Below are positions 26,824 to 35,808 of a stretch of 64,000 nucleotides of DNA, piece by piece; the stretch's first letter is position 1, and each line of letters begins with the position of its first letter. The notes below the pieces were generated by a model. The model was given only the letters and a program-made list of their open reading frames with translations. It had not been told where the DNA came from and made no database searches. Source of the stretch: Hydrogenophilales bacterium 16-64-40 (GTDB taxonomy: Bacteria > Pseudomonadota > Gammaproteobacteria > Burkholderiales > Thiobacillaceae); contig NCGX01000003.1 in NCBI GenBank assembly GCA_002256995.1, positions 124,001-188,000 on the forward strand. Direction: 5' to 3'. Both the position numbers and the translations under genes were made by a program.

Positions 26824-27060
26824 TTATTGGGGGCGTTCGCCCGGGCAGGGATTGAACGCGCAGCCACGGGCCGGATCGCGGCTGACGTAGCTGCCGTCGG
26901 GGCACAGTTTGACGTCGGCCGGACAGACGATGCGGTCGTCCGGCATCGGCGGGGGCGGCGGCCCGGCCGGCGAAGGCTTGCCGGCGGCAGGCTGCGCGGG
27001 AAGCGGGCTGCACGCGCCCAAGATCAGCAGCAACGACGCTGCGGCCAGAAACCTGATCAC
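26824..27060 (-). CDS. Small cysteine-rich lipoprotein
   Basis: A 78-residue predicted lipoprotein. The lipobox LGAC places the lipidated Cys at 17, followed by a proline-rich spacer (SPAGPPPPPMP). A compact four-cysteine C-terminal motif, VCPADVKLCPDGSYVSRDPARGCAFNPCPG in outline, recurs in small secreted proteobacterial proteins. The GTG start at 27060 overlaps the stop of the TlpA-like gene, so it is cotranslated with it. Function unknown. Confidence 0.75.
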   Translation of the reverse strand: MIRFLAAASLLLILGACSPLPAQPAAGKPSPAGPPPPPMPDDRIVCPADVKLCPDGSYVSRDPARGCAFNPCPGERPQ

Positions 27061-27551
27061 GACAGCTCCCGCTCCAGCAGGGCATTCAGCCGGACGAAAT
27101 CGAGCTCGCCCAGCTTCTGTTCGAGGATGCGGCCGTCCTTGCCGATGATGAAGCTGGTCGGCGTGAGCTGCACGTTGCCGAAGGCGCGCGCGTGCGCGCC
27201 GTCGACGTCAAGCGCGACCGGAAACGGCAGCTGCCGCGTCTGCACAAAATTCAGCACGTAATTGGGCGGGTCATAACTCATCGCCACTGCGATGATTTCG
27301 AAGCCGCGGTCGCGGTACAGCTTGTAGCTTTCGACCATATCCGGCATTTCCTTGATGCAGCCGGGGCACGAGGTCGCCCAGAAGTTGACCAGCACCACCT
27401 TGCCCCGCAGTTCATCGAGGACGATGGGCTTGCCTTCCAGCGTGGTGAAGGTGACCGCCGGCGCGCCGGGCCTGTCCATCAGGGCGTAGAAAATCGCGCC
27501 GGCAATGGCGAGCACGGCGACAGCGATCAGAGCGGGTTTGGCGAATTTCAT
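27057..27551 (-). CDS. TlpA/ResA-like periplasmic thioredoxin
   Basis: A 164-residue protein with an N-terminal anchor (residues 6-24) and a redoxin fold. The active site is NFWATSCPGC (Cys62, Cys65) and the cis-proline is in LTPTSFIIG. It is a second, distinct TlpA-like protein besides the one at 22979. A GTGA overlap couples it to the small cysteine-rich lipoprotein, which could be a substrate for its disulfide chemistry; that link is an inference. Confidence 0.88.
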   Translation of the reverse strand: MKFAKPALIAVAVLAIAGAIFYALMDRPGAPAVTFTTLEGKPIVLDELRGKVVLVNFWATSCPGCIKEMPDMVESYKLYRDRGFEIIAVAMSYDPPNYVLNFVQTRQLPFPVALDVDGAHARAFGNVQLTPTSFIIGKDGRILEQKLGELDFVRLNALLERELS

Positions 27552-27566
27552 GCGGGTTCCACAGGG

Positions 27567-28118
27567 TTAAACATCTTGGTACGACCGCGCCAGCGCCACA
27601 TAGTGCTGCGCGGAATAGCCGAAATAGGCGATTTCTTCCTCGCTCAGCGCCCGCACCAGTTTGGCGGGGCGCCCCAGATACAGGTGGCCGGATTCGAGCA
27701 CGCGGCCCTCCGGCACCAGCGAGCCGGCGCCCAGCAGCACGTGCGTTTGCACCACCGCGCGGTCGAGGATGATGCTGCCCATGCCGATCAGGCATTCGTC
27801 CCCGATGGTGCAGGCATGCAGGATGACGGTGTGGCCGACGGTGACGCGCGCACCGATCACGAGCGGCCCGCCCGCCGGGTTGGCCGGCGTCCTGTGCGAC
27901 ACGTGCAGCACGCTGTTGTCCTGGATATTGCTCGCCTCGCCGATGGCAATCGAATTGACGTCGCCGCGAATCACCGCGCCCGGCCACACCGAGGCGTCAG
28001 CCCCCAGGCTGACTTCGCCGATCACCGTGGCGCGCGGATGCACCCAGGCGCCGGCGCCGAGGGTCGGCGCGACATCGTGATGCGGCGCCAGCGGCTGCGC
28101 GTAAACCTTGTCTGTCAT
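27567..28118 (-). CDS. Gamma-class carbonic anhydrase-like protein (YrdA/CaiE family)
   Basis: A 183-residue left-handed beta-helix built of hexapeptide repeats (IGEVSLGADASVWPGAVIRGD and following). Histidines in VLHVSHR and VGHTVILHACTIG match the trimer-interface metal ligands of gamma carbonic anhydrases. Activity as an anhydrase is not certain, since many YrdA-type members are inactive or of unknown substrate. ATG 28118 gives the normal N-terminus; the longer open frame runs antisense into prlC and was discarded. Confidence 0.87.
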   Translation of the reverse strand: MTDKVYAQPLAPHHDVAPTLGAGAWVHPRATVIGEVSLGADASVWPGAVIRGDVNSIAIGEASNIQDNSVLHVSHRTPANPAGGPLVIGARVTVGHTVILHACTIGDECLIGMGSIILDRAVVQTHVLLGAGSLVPEGRVLESGHLYLGRPAKLVRALSEEEIAYFGYSAQHYVALARSYQDV

Positions 28119-28122
28119 GGGG

Positions 28123-28154
28123 TTGAAAATCCATTCACAACCCGAAAGTATAAT
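28123..28154 (+). promoter_or_regulatory. Candidate promoter for prlC
   Basis: A perfect TATAAT at 28149-28154 lies 30 bases before the prlC ATG. TTGAAA at 28123-28128 is the best -35 candidate, but the 20-base spacing is long. Confidence 0.4.
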
Positions 28155-28184
28155 TCCCCTGTCCCTCCATTCCCGAATGCCGCC

Positions 28185-30224
28185 ATGAATCCCCTGCTCG
28201 ATTTTTCCGGTCTGCCCCGCTTCGCCGAATTCAAGCCCGAATACGTCACCCCCGCCATCGACCAGCTGCTGGCCGAATGCCGCGCGGCGGTGGCGCGCGC
28301 GGAAGCCGCCGACACGCCGGCCGAATGGGACGCCTTCGTCGCCCCGCTCGACGACGCCAACGAGAAGCTGGGCCGCGCCTGGGGCCAGGTGTCGCACCTG
28401 CATTCGGTGATGGACTCGCCCGAGCTGCGCGAGGTCTACAACGAAAACCTGCCCAAGATCACCGTCTACTACGCCGAACTGGGGCAGAACGAGGCGCTGT
28501 TCGCCAAGTTCAGGGCGCTCAAGGCCAGCGCCGGTTACGCTGCGCTATCCGCCCCGCGCAAGAAGATCGTCGACAACGAGCTGCGCGATTTCCGCCTCGG
28601 CGGCGCCGAACTGCCGGACGACAAGAAGGCCCGCTTCATGCAACTGCAGGAAGAGCTGGCGCAGTTGTCGGCCAAGTTCGAGGAGAACATCCTCGACGCC
28701 ACCAACGAATTTTCCCTCACCCTCGACGATGCCGCCCAACTGGCCGGCGTGCCGGACGACGTCCTGGCGATGATGAAGGCCGCCGCCGAAGCCGACGGAA
28801 AATCAGGCTTCAAGATCACCCTGCAGATGCCGTCCTACCTGCCGGTGATGCAGTACGCCGACAACCGCGCGCTGCGCGAGGAACTGTACCGCGCCTACGT
28901 CACCCGCGCCTCCGAATTCGGCAGGTCCGAGCTCGACAACACGCCGCTGATCGGCAGCATCCTCAGGCTGCGCCGCGAAGCCGCGGAACTCCTCGGATTC
29001 AAAAGCTACGCCGAGGTGTCACTGGCGGCCAAGATGGCCGACACCCCGGCCGAGGTGCTGACGTTCCTCGACGAGCTCGGCGTCCGCGCCCGCCCCTATG
29101 CCGAAAAGGACTACGAAGAGTTGAAGGCCTTCGCTCGCGACGAACTGGGCCTCGCAGACCTGCAGGCGTGGGACACGACCTACGTGTCGGAAAAACTCAG
29201 CGTCGCCCGCTACAGCTTCTCCGACCAGGAAGTGAAGCAGTACTTCCCCGAGCCGCGCGTGCTGGCCGGCCTGTTCCGCCTGGTCGAGACGCTCTACGGC
29301 CTGCACGTGCGCGAGGACAGCGCGCCGGTGTGGCACCCGGACGTCAAGTTCTACACGCTCACCGACCACAGCGGCCAGCGCGTCGGCCAGTTCTACCTGG
29401 ATTTGTACGCGCGCGCCTCCAAGCGCGGCGGCGCCTGGATGGACGACGTCATCAGCCGCCGCAAAAAGGACGACGGCATCCAGACACCGGTGGCCTATCT
29501 GAACTGCAACTTCTCCGGGCCGGTGGGCGACAAGCCCGCGCTGTTCACCCACGACGAGGTCATCACCCTGTTCCACGAGGCCGGCCACGGCCTGCACCAC
29601 CTGCTGACGCAGATCGAGGAACTCGGCGTGTCCGGCATCAACGGCGTCGAGTGGGACGCGGTCGAGTTGCCCTCCCAGTTCATGGAGAACTTCTGCTGGG
29701 AATGGGACGTGCTGAAGCACATGACCGCGCACGTGGAGACCGGCGAGCCGCTGCCGCGCGCGCTGTTCGACAAGATGCTGGCGGCGAAGAACTTCCAGTC
29801 CGGCCTGCAGACGCTGCGCCAGATCGAGTTCGCCAGCTTCGACATGCACCTGCACGACGACTTCGACCCCAACGGCGGCCGCACCGCGCAGGACCTGATC
29901 GACGACATCCGCAAGCAGGTCGCACTCATCATGCCGCCGGCCTACAACCGCTTCCCCAACAACTTCTCGCACATCTTCGCCGGCGGTTATGCAGCCGGCT
30001 ACTACAGCTACAAATGGGCGGAAGTACTGTCGGCCGACGCCTACGCGCTGTTCGAGGACGAGGCCGAAGGCTACGGTGGTGTGCTGAACCCGGAAGTCGG
30101 CCACCGTTTCTGGAGCGAGATCCTGGCCCAGGGCGGTGCCCGCCCGGCGCTCGAATCGTTCAAGGCCTTCCGCGGCCGCGAGCCGACCATCGACGCCCTG
30201 CTGCGGCACAACGGCATGGCGTGA
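28185..30224 (+). CDS. prlC: Oligopeptidase A (M3 family metallopeptidase)
   Basis: A 679-residue cytosolic zinc peptidase that degrades oligopeptides, including cleaved signal peptides. The zinc motif is TLFHEAGHGLHHLL, with the third ligand in the downstream GINGVEWDAVELPSQFMENF segment. The substrate-binding FAGGYAAGYYSYKWAEVLSADAY near the C-terminus is typical. ATG 28185 gives the family start NPLLDFSGLPRFAEFKPEYVTPAI; the open frame extends about 1 kb further upstream only as an antisense shadow. Confidence 0.95.
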   Translation: MNPLLDFSGLPRFAEFKPEYVTPAIDQLLAECRAAVARAEAADTPAEWDAFVAPLDDANEKLGRAWGQVSHLHSVMDSPELREVYNENLPKITVYYAELGQNEALFAKFRALKASAGYAALSAPRKKIVDNELRDFRLGGAELPDDKKARFMQLQEELAQLSAKFEENILDATNEFSLTLDDAAQLAGVPDDVLAMMKAAAEADGKSGFKITLQMPSYLPVMQYADNRALREELYRAYVTRASEFGRSELDNTPLIGSILRLRREAAELLGFKSYAEVSLAAKMADTPAEVLTFLDELGVRARPYAEKDYEELKAFARDELGLADLQAWDTTYVSEKLSVARYSFSDQEVKQYFPEPRVLAGLFRLVETLYGLHVREDSAPVWHPDVKFYTLTDHSGQRVGQFYLDLYARASKRGGAWMDDVISRRKKDDGIQTPVAYLNCNFSGPVGDKPALFTHDEVITLFHEAGHGLHHLLTQIEELGVSGINGVEWDAVELPSQFMENFCWEWDVLKHMTAHVETGEPLPRALFDKMLAAKNFQSGLQTLRQIEFASFDMHLHDDFDPNGGRTAQDLIDDIRKQVALIMPPAYNRFPNNFSHIFAGGYAAGYYSYKWAEVLSADAYALFEDEAEGYGGVLNPEVGHRFWSEILAQGGARPALESFKAFRGREPTIDALLRHNGMA

Positions 30225-30235
30225 GCGGCTTTAGA

Positions 30236-30288
30236 GCGTGGTTGTTGCCGCGTCAGCGGATTTACAACCACGGCCTCCTCCTTGCGGG
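30236..30288 (-). repeat. 53-bp dispersed hairpin repeat, copy 2
   Basis: The reverse complement of this stretch matches 23722-23774 closely. Its own hairpin is GTGGTTGT (30238-30245) with ACAACCAC (30264-30271), plus inner CCGC/GCGG. It lies 12 bases after the prlC stop and could act as a 3' stabiliser. Confidence 0.75.
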
Positions 30289-30346
30289 TAAAGCTTCACC
30301 CCACGCTGGCCGTTAAGAGGGGGATCACGTCTTTCGGGAGCACGGC

Positions 30347-30865
30347 ATGAAAGCAGGACTCATCTTGGCAACGGTATGCGTGGCCCTGGCAAGCGCGCCG
30401 CTTGCCGCCGCTCAGTTGTATCAATGGAAGGATGCGCAGGGCCGGATGCAATACAGCGACCAGCCGCCGCCGCCCAGCGTCCGTAATGCCCAGCAGAAAT
30501 CGTTCAAGGGCAACCTCATCGAAGTTGGCGAATCCTACGCCGCCAAAACCGCGCGCGAGAAAAGCCCGGTTACTTTGTACGCCAGCGCGTGCGGCGCCCC
30601 CTGCGACCAGGCGCGGCAATTGCTCTCCGAACGCGGCGTGCCCTTCAGCAACAAGGATCCGCAGGCAAGTCCCGAATCCCAGGCCGAACTGCAAAAGCTC
30701 ACCGGGCGCCTGAGCGTACCGGTGCTGGTGGTCGGCAGCGACAGGATCGACGGCTTCGAAACCGGCCAATGGCAGGCCATGCTGGATCGTGCCGGCTATC
30801 CGAAATCCGCCCCGCCCGGGCGCAAGCCGGTGCCGGCAGCAGCGCCCGCGCCTGCCGCACCCTGA
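30347..30865 (+). CDS. Secreted glutaredoxin-like protein with DUF4124 domain
   Basis: A 172-residue protein with a Sec signal (ending PLAAAQ at about 22), then a DUF4124 segment (LYQWKDAQGRMQYSDQPPP). The glutaredoxin-like fold shows the redox pair ASACGAPC, DFPxxN-like GVPFSNKDP and cis-proline LSVPVLVVGSDRIDGF. The tail is proline/alanine-rich. This combination is common in beta- and gammaproteobacteria; the substrate is unknown. Confidence 0.88.
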   Translation: MKAGLILATVCVALASAPLAAAQLYQWKDAQGRMQYSDQPPPPSVRNAQQKSFKGNLIEVGESYAAKTAREKSPVTLYASACGAPCDQARQLLSERGVPFSNKDPQASPESQAELQKLTGRLSVPVLVVGSDRIDGFETGQWQAMLDRAGYPKSAPPGRKPVPAAAPAPAAP

Positions 30866-30926
30866 CGATCTCGCCGCGCCAGCCGGCGCGGCTGCCCTGT
30901 AGGATTCTTTTCACCTCCTGCGGGGT

Positions 30927-31020
30927 ACTCCGATCCACCACGGGCTCAAGCCCATGTGGAATCGTATGCCCGAAAGGACTCCGATCCACTATGGGCTGAA
31001 GCCCATGTGGAATCGTATGC
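30927..31020 (-). repeat. Tandem pair of the 51-bp palindromic element upstream of xth
   Basis: Two 43-bp copies (30927-30969 and 30978-31020; three differences) are separated by an 8-base spacer, so the repeat unit is 51 bp. Read on the minus strand each begins GCATACGA and ends GGATCGGAGT, with an 11-bp stem TCCAC-ATGGGC / GCCCAT-GTGGA around TTCA or TTGA. The minus-strand frame stays open as [18 protein letters not shown] third copy lies inside the helicase gene at 48893-48943. The distal end is 15 bases before the xth ATG. Confidence 0.9.
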
Positions 31021-31035
31021 GCTACACTGCGCGGC

Positions 31036-31809
31036 ATGAAAATTGCCGCCTGGAACGTCAACTCCCTCAAGGTCCGCCTGCCCCAGTTGCTGGACTTCCT
31101 CGCCACCCGCCAGCCCGACGCGGTGTGCCTGCAGGAAACCAAGCTCACCGACGACAATTTCCCGGTCGCCGAGTTGGCCGCGGCCGGCTACCGCGTCGCC
31201 TTCGCCGGGCAAAAAACCTATAACGGCGTCGCCCTCGTCAGCCGCGGCGAACTGACCGACGTCAGCGTCGGTATCCCGGGATACGAAGACGAGCAGAAGC
31301 GGGTCATCGCCGCCACCGTTGACGGCGTGCGAATGGTGTGCGTGTACTGCCCCAACGGACAGAGCCTCGATTCCGACAAATACCCCTACAAGCTCGCCTG
31401 GTTCGACGCGCTCACCGCCTGGCTGAAGGACGAACTGGCCCGCCATCCCAAGCTTGCCGTGCTCGGCGACTACAACGTCGCGCCGGAAGACCGCGACGTG
31501 CACGATCCCGAGGCATGGGCGGGCTGTGTGCTGGTGTCGGAGCCGGAACGCGAACGCTTCCGGAATCTATTGGCGCTGGGTCTCACGGACAGTTTCCGCC
31601 TGTTCGAACAGCCCGAAAAAACCTTCTCCTGGTGGGACTACCGCATGATGGGCTTCCGCCGCAACCACGGCCTGCGCATCGACCATATCCTGCTCTCCGC
31701 GCCGCTGGCTGCCGCCTGCACCGCCGCCAGCATCGATCGCGACATGCGCAAGCTGGAACGGCCCTCGGACCACGCGCCGGTGCTGGCGGAGATCAGCCTG
31801 CCCGCTTGA
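31036..31809 (+). CDS. xth: Exodeoxyribonuclease III
   Basis: An AP endonuclease/3'-5' exonuclease of base-excision repair, 257 residues. Motifs are [20 protein letters not shown] (metal glutamate), [11 protein letters not shown], the catalytic tail [11 protein letters not shown] and [10 protein letters not shown]. Length is normal. The palindromic tandem repeat ends just upstream and must overlap the promoter or leader, and no clear Shine-Dalgarno sequence precedes the ATG. Confidence 0.96.
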   Translation: MKIAAWNVNSLKVRLPQLLDFLATRQPDAVCLQETKLTDDNFPVAELAAAGYRVAFAGQKTYNGVALVSRGELTDVSVGIPGYEDEQKRVIAATVDGVRMVCVYCPNGQSLDSDKYPYKLAWFDALTAWLKDELARHPKLAVLGDYNVAPEDRDVHDPEAWAGCVLVSEPERERFRNLLALGLTDSFRLFEQPEKTFSWWDYRMMGFRRNHGLRIDHILLSAPLAAACTAASIDRDMRKLERPSDHAPVLAEISLPA

Positions 31810-31842
31810 GGAAAAGGCGTTCCCACACGCCTGGCCCTGCAA

Positions 31843-31895
31843 GGGGCTGCAATCGCGTATTTCAGCCCCGGCAACGCCTCAGCCGGCGTTTTATT
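31843..31895 (+). terminator. Double hairpin terminator after xth
   Basis: GGGGCTG (31843-31849)/CAGCCCC (31863-31869) form a first stem. AACGCC (31873-31878)/GGCGTT (31885-31890) form a second, followed by TTATT. The second has the shape of an intrinsic terminator. Confidence 0.6.
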
Positions 31896-31953
31896 CCTAC
31901 AGATTGTCGCTCGCGAGCCGCTATCATTTCCATGAACTGACTTGAAGTCGTTC

Positions 31954-32706
31954 ATGGAGACCATCTTGATCAAGCACTCCCTCCTTATCGCCAGCGTCCT
32001 TTTGCTGATGACGGCTCCGGCTCGGGCTGCCACGTTGCCGGTGCTCGTGCTCAACGACACCAACGCGCCGCCCTTCACCGAACCCGATCAAAGCGGCTTT
32101 CTCGATGCCGTGGCCAGCGAAGCGTTTCGCCGAGCCGGGGTCAAGCTGAAGCTGGTGAAACTGCCGGCGGAGCGCGCCCTGCGCAACGCCAACGCCGGCA
32201 TCGGAGACGGTGAGCTGACACGCATCGCCGGGCTCGAAGCGCAATACCCCAACCTGGTTCGGGTGCCGGAGAAGCTGGTCGACTGGAGCTTCACCGCATT
32301 CAGCAAGGATGCATCGACTCCCGCGCGCTGGGACATCCTCCGGCAACGACAGGTGGGGCATATCAAGGGCTGGAAAATCTACGAAGAGCAATTGGCGGGC
32401 GCGCCCCACGTCATCAGCGTCGACGACGCGGCGCAGCTGTTTCGCCTGCTCGAACTCGACCGCATCGAGGTCGCGTTGCATGCCCGCTGGCTGGGCGACG
32501 CGCTGGTGCGGCAGCAGGACATCAAGGGCGTGCATGCGCTCAAGCCGCCGCTGGCCACGCGAGAAATGTTCATCTACCTGCATAAACGCCACGCCGCGCT
32601 GGCGCCCAGGCTTGCGGCGGCGCTGCGCGCGATCAAGGCCGAGGGACTCTACGATCGTCTGTACCGCGAAAAAGTGCTGGCGCTCACGGGGTCCGCCGCC
32701 AGGTGA
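31954..32706 (+). CDS. Periplasmic solute-binding protein (family 3-like)
   Basis: A secreted protein of about 250 residues. Its signal peptide ends APARA. The two-lobed binding fold is suggested by LPVLVLNDTNAPPFTEPDQSGFLDAVASEAFRRAG and by VGHIKGWKIYEEQLAG ... RIEVALHARWLGDAL. It has no ABC permease partner. Instead, it overlaps a membrane GGDEF-EAL gene by four bases, suggesting a sensory role. ATG 31954 is annotated, but TTG 31966, with GGAG at 31956-31959, is a strong alternative start giving a shorter signal. Confidence 0.8.
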   Translation: METILIKHSLLIASVLLLMTAPARAATLPVLVLNDTNAPPFTEPDQSGFLDAVASEAFRRAGVKLKLVKLPAERALRNANAGIGDGELTRIAGLEAQYPNLVRVPEKLVDWSFTAFSKDASTPARWDILRQRQVGHIKGWKIYEEQLAGAPHVISVDDAAQLFRLLELDRIEVALHARWLGDALVRQQDIKGVHALKPPLATREMFIYLHKRHAALAPRLAAALRAIKAEGLYDRLYREKVLALTGSAAR

Positions 32707-35123
32707 GCTACCCGTCGCTCGCGTCACACCCGCTGAAATCCCTGCTGGCGCGACGCCTCATCGTCGCCATCATCCTGTTCAGTGCCGCGATGGTGCTGGT
32801 GATGACAGCGTTCCAGCTCTATCAGGAATACCGGCGCCAACTGCATGACGTCGAAGCCCAGTTCCAGCAAATCGGCGAGGTGCACCTGCGCTCGCTGACG
32901 CAATCGCTCTGGGCGACCAACAACAAGGAAGTCCAGATCCAGCTCGAAGGCATGCTCCAGGTGCCGAACATCGTGCATGCCGCCGTCCATGAGAAAGACC
33001 AGCTGTCTGCACAGGCCGGCCGCAGTGATTCGGTCCGCACGATCGAACGCCACTACCCGATGCGGTATGAATATCAAGGCCAACCGCACGAAATCGGCAC
33101 GCTGACGGTGGTGGCCACGCTGGACGGCATCTACCAGCACCTTTATCGCCAGGCGAGCCAGGTCCTGCTGGACAATGCGCTGCGGACCTTCCTGGTGGCG
33201 CTCTTCGTGTTCGTGCTGTTCCATCGCCTGATCACGCGCCACCTGGCCACCGTGGTCGAATACCTGCGCTGTGCCGACCCGGCCACCGCCACTGCACCGC
33301 TCGCCCTGGCGCGCGCGCCGCGAGCCCAACCGGATGAACTTGACGCCCTGGTCACCGCCACCAACGACATGCTGGCAAAGACCCACGCCACGCTCGATGC
33401 GCTACGCGACAGCGAGGTTCGCGTGCGCCTGCTGCTGGATTCCACCTCCGAAGCCATTTACGGCGTGGATATCCAGGGAATTTGCACGTTCGCCAATCCG
33501 GCCTGCCTGCGCCTGCTGGGCTACGGCAGCGAGCGCGATCTGATCGGCAAGCGCATTCACGAGCTGATTCATCACACGCATACGGACGGGCGGCACTACC
33601 CAATCGAGGCATGCGCGGTTCGCCTCGCCACACTTGCCGGGCAAACCTGCCATCGCAATGACGAGGTGCACTGGCGCGCGGACGGCTCGAGCTTTCCGGT
33701 CGAGTACTGGTCGCATCCGATGACCAAGGACGGCGAACAAATCGGCACCGTGGTCGCTTTCATCGACATCAGCGAGCGCAGGCAGGCCGAAGCCGACCTT
33801 CACCGGCTCGCCTACTATGACAACCTGACGGGGCTGCCCAACCGGATCCTATTCAACGACCGCGTACACCAGGCGCTGATCGATGCCAAGCGCCGCAACC
33901 GCTTTGTCGCCCTGATGATGCTCGACATGGACCGTTTCAAAGTGATCAACGACACCATGGGGCACGATGCGGGTGACGCCTTGCTGTGCGAGATCGCCGC
34001 GCGGCTGCAGCGCAGCATTCGGGAAACCGATACCGTGTCGCGCCTCGGCGGCGATGAATTTGCGCTGCTGTTTACCGATGTCACCGATATCCAGCATGTC
34101 GCACACCTCGCGCAACTCGTGCTGGCGCAGTTCGTCACGCCGGTCGCAATCGACGGCCGCGAAATATTCAGCGGCGCCAGCATCGGCGTCGTGCTGTACC
34201 CCACGGATACCGAAGATGGCGATTCGCTGCTCAAATTCGCCGACTCGGCGATGTATCACGCCAAGGAAAGCGGCCGCAACAACTACCAGTTCTACTCGCA
34301 GGACATGACCGCCAGCGCGCAGCAACGACTGCGGCTGGAAACCGAGTTGCGGCGGGCGGTCGACCGGGGCGAACTCTTCCTGCATTACCAGCCGCAGGTG
34401 GATGCCCGGAGCGGCCGCATCACCGGCGTCGAGGCATTGCTGCGTTGGCAGGACAGCGCCGGCGATTCGATTTCCCCCGCGCAATTCATCCCGCTGGCGG
34501 AAGAGACCGGACTGATCGTCCCCATCGGCAAGTGGGTGCTGAAAACCGCGTGCGAACAGCTCAAGCGCTGGCACGAAGCGGGCCACGAAGACATCGTCAT
34601 GTCGGTCAATGTCGCCTCGCGGCAATTCCGCGACCTGCTGTTCCATGACACGGTGAAACAGGCGATCGAATCCTCCGGCATCCCGCCAGGTGCGCTGGAG
34701 CTTGAAATCACCGAAAGCATTCTGCTCGAAAACAGCAGCGACACCCGGCACACCCTGCAGGAAATCAAGGCGCTCGGCGCCTCGCTGGCGATCGACGATT
34801 TTGGCACCGGCTATTCCTCGCTGAGCTATCTCAAGCGCTTCCCGATTGATCGGGTGAAAATCGACCAAAGCTTCGTCCGCGACCTGGCCACCGACAGCGA
34901 GGATCTGGCGATTGTCAAAGCCATCATCGCGCTGGCGCAGGCGATGCGGCTGCAAGTCATCGCCGAGGGCGTGGAAACGGCGGAACAACTGGCGCTGCTG
35001 CAAAGCGAGAATTGTCACGATTACCAGGGTTACTTCTTCGCGCGGCCGATGGACGCCGACAGCCTCAGCACAATGCTCCTGTCACAAACGACGACGAGGC
35101 CATTGGGTCATGCCGGCGCCTGA
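32703..35123 (+). CDS. Membrane PAS-GGDEF-EAL protein (cyclic-di-GMP turnover)
   Basis: An 806-residue signalling protein. Two membrane helices (about 17-40 and 158-178) flank a periplasmic sensor domain. A HAMP-like linker, a PAS domain (about 240-360), a GGDEF domain (about 365-530) and an EAL domain (about 545-795) follow. GGDEF is intact (449-453), preceded by an inhibitory I-site RETD. EAL is intact (Glu577), with DDFGTGYSSLSYL and the ETAEQ loop as VETAEQL. Both synthesis and hydrolysis of c-di-GMP are therefore possible. The GTG start overlaps the stop of the binding-protein gene, whose product may feed ligand information to the periplasmic domain. Confidence 0.92.
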   Translation: MSYPSLASHPLKSLLARRLIVAIILFSAAMVLVMTAFQLYQEYRRQLHDVEAQFQQIGEVHLRSLTQSLWATNNKEVQIQLEGMLQVPNIVHAAVHEKDQLSAQAGRSDSVRTIERHYPMRYEYQGQPHEIGTLTVVATLDGIYQHLYRQASQVLLDNALRTFLVALFVFVLFHRLITRHLATVVEYLRCADPATATAPLALARAPRAQPDELDALVTATNDMLAKTHATLDALRDSEVRVRLLLDSTSEAIYGVDIQGICTFANPACLRLLGYGSERDLIGKRIHELIHHTHTDGRHYPIEACAVRLATLAGQTCHRNDEVHWRADGSSFPVEYWSHPMTKDGEQIGTVVAFIDISERRQAEADLHRLAYYDNLTGLPNRILFNDRVHQALIDAKRRNRFVALMMLDMDRFKVINDTMGHDAGDALLCEIAARLQRSIRETDTVSRLGGDEFALLFTDVTDIQHVAHLAQLVLAQFVTPVAIDGREIFSGASIGVVLYPTDTEDGDSLLKFADSAMYHAKESGRNNYQFYSQDMTASAQQRLRLETELRRAVDRGELFLHYQPQVDARSGRITGVEALLRWQDSAGDSISPAQFIPLAEETGLIVPIGKWVLKTACEQLKRWHEAGHEDIVMSVNVASRQFRDLLFHDTVKQAIESSGIPPGALELEITESILLENSSDTRHTLQEIKALGASLAIDDFGTGYSSLSYLKRFPIDRVKIDQSFVRDLATDSEDLAIVKAIIALAQAMRLQVIAEGVETAEQLALLQSENCHDYQGYFFARPMDADSLSTMLLSQTTTRPLGHAGA

Positions 35124-35178
35124 TTGAAAGCAGCGCAGGAAAGGCCACCGCCCGGTTTATATCAAGCCCGACAGGCTG

Positions 35179-35808
35179 CTAGTACTGCACCACCGCCGGA
35201 TCCAGGCTGCGCCACAGATACCAGGTGGCAACGGTGCGCCACGGCGCGTGACGCTCGCCGTGCTGGCGCAGGGCCGTGGGCGTGGGGCGTTCGCCTGCCA
35301 GGTAATACGTCGCGACGGCCTTTTGCAGGCCGATGTCGTCGACCGGCCAGACGTCGGGACGGCGCAGGCTGAAGATCAGGAACATCTCGGCGGTCCAGCG
35401 ACCGATGCCGCGCACGTCGATGAGTTCGGCGATGACGGCTTCGTCTTCCATTTTTTCCCAGCGCGCCGGCTCGACGCGGCCATCGGCAAAATGCCCGGCG
35501 AGATCGCGCAGATACTCGGCCTTGCGCCGCGACAGGCCGCAGGCGGCGAGCGCTTCGAGTTCCAGGGTGGCGATGTGCTCGGGGCGGATGATCTCCGCAT
35601 AATCGGCAAAGCGTGCCCACACGCTGTCGGCGGCCTTCACCGAAATCTGCTGGCCGACGATGGCACGCGCCAGGGTCTGGAAGGGGTCGCCGCGATTGGC
35701 GAGGATGGCGTCGGGATAGCGCGCGATGAGCGCGGCCATCACCGGGTCGGCGGCGGCGAGTTCAGCGCACGCCGGTTCCCAGTACGCCGGTGCGGCCAGC
35801 GTTTTCAC
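35179..35808 (-). CDS. DNA-3-methyladenine glycosylase II family (HhH-GPD)
   Basis: A 209-residue AlkA-like base-excision glycosylase. The helix-hairpin-helix LIDVRGIGRWTAEMFLIFSL and the catalytic aspartate in WPVDDIGLQKA are intact. AIVGQQISVKAADSVWARF marks the substrate-side helices. It lacks the N-terminal domain of E. coli AlkA, as in the short bacterial form. GTG 35808 overlaps the rng stop, so the gene is translationally coupled to rng. Confidence 0.9.
   Translation of the reverse strand: MKTLAAPAYWEPACAELAAADPVMAALIARYPDAILANRGDPFQTLARAIVGQQISVKAADSVWARFADYAEIIRPEHIATLELEALAACGLSRRKAEYLRDLAGHFADGRVEPARWEKMEDEAVIAELIDVRGIGRWTAEMFLIFSLRRPDVWPVDDIGLQKAVATYYLAGERPTPTALRQHGERHAPWRTVATWYLWRSLDPAVVQY

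Noticed and set aside
27192-28184. N-terminal extension of the prlC frame by about 330 codons
   Set aside because: It runs antisense to the TlpA-like and carbonic anhydrase genes, and the family start is at 28185.
30927-31020. Possible CRISPR array
   Set aside because: Only two copies with an 8-base spacer and no cas genes; it is a tandem palindromic element.
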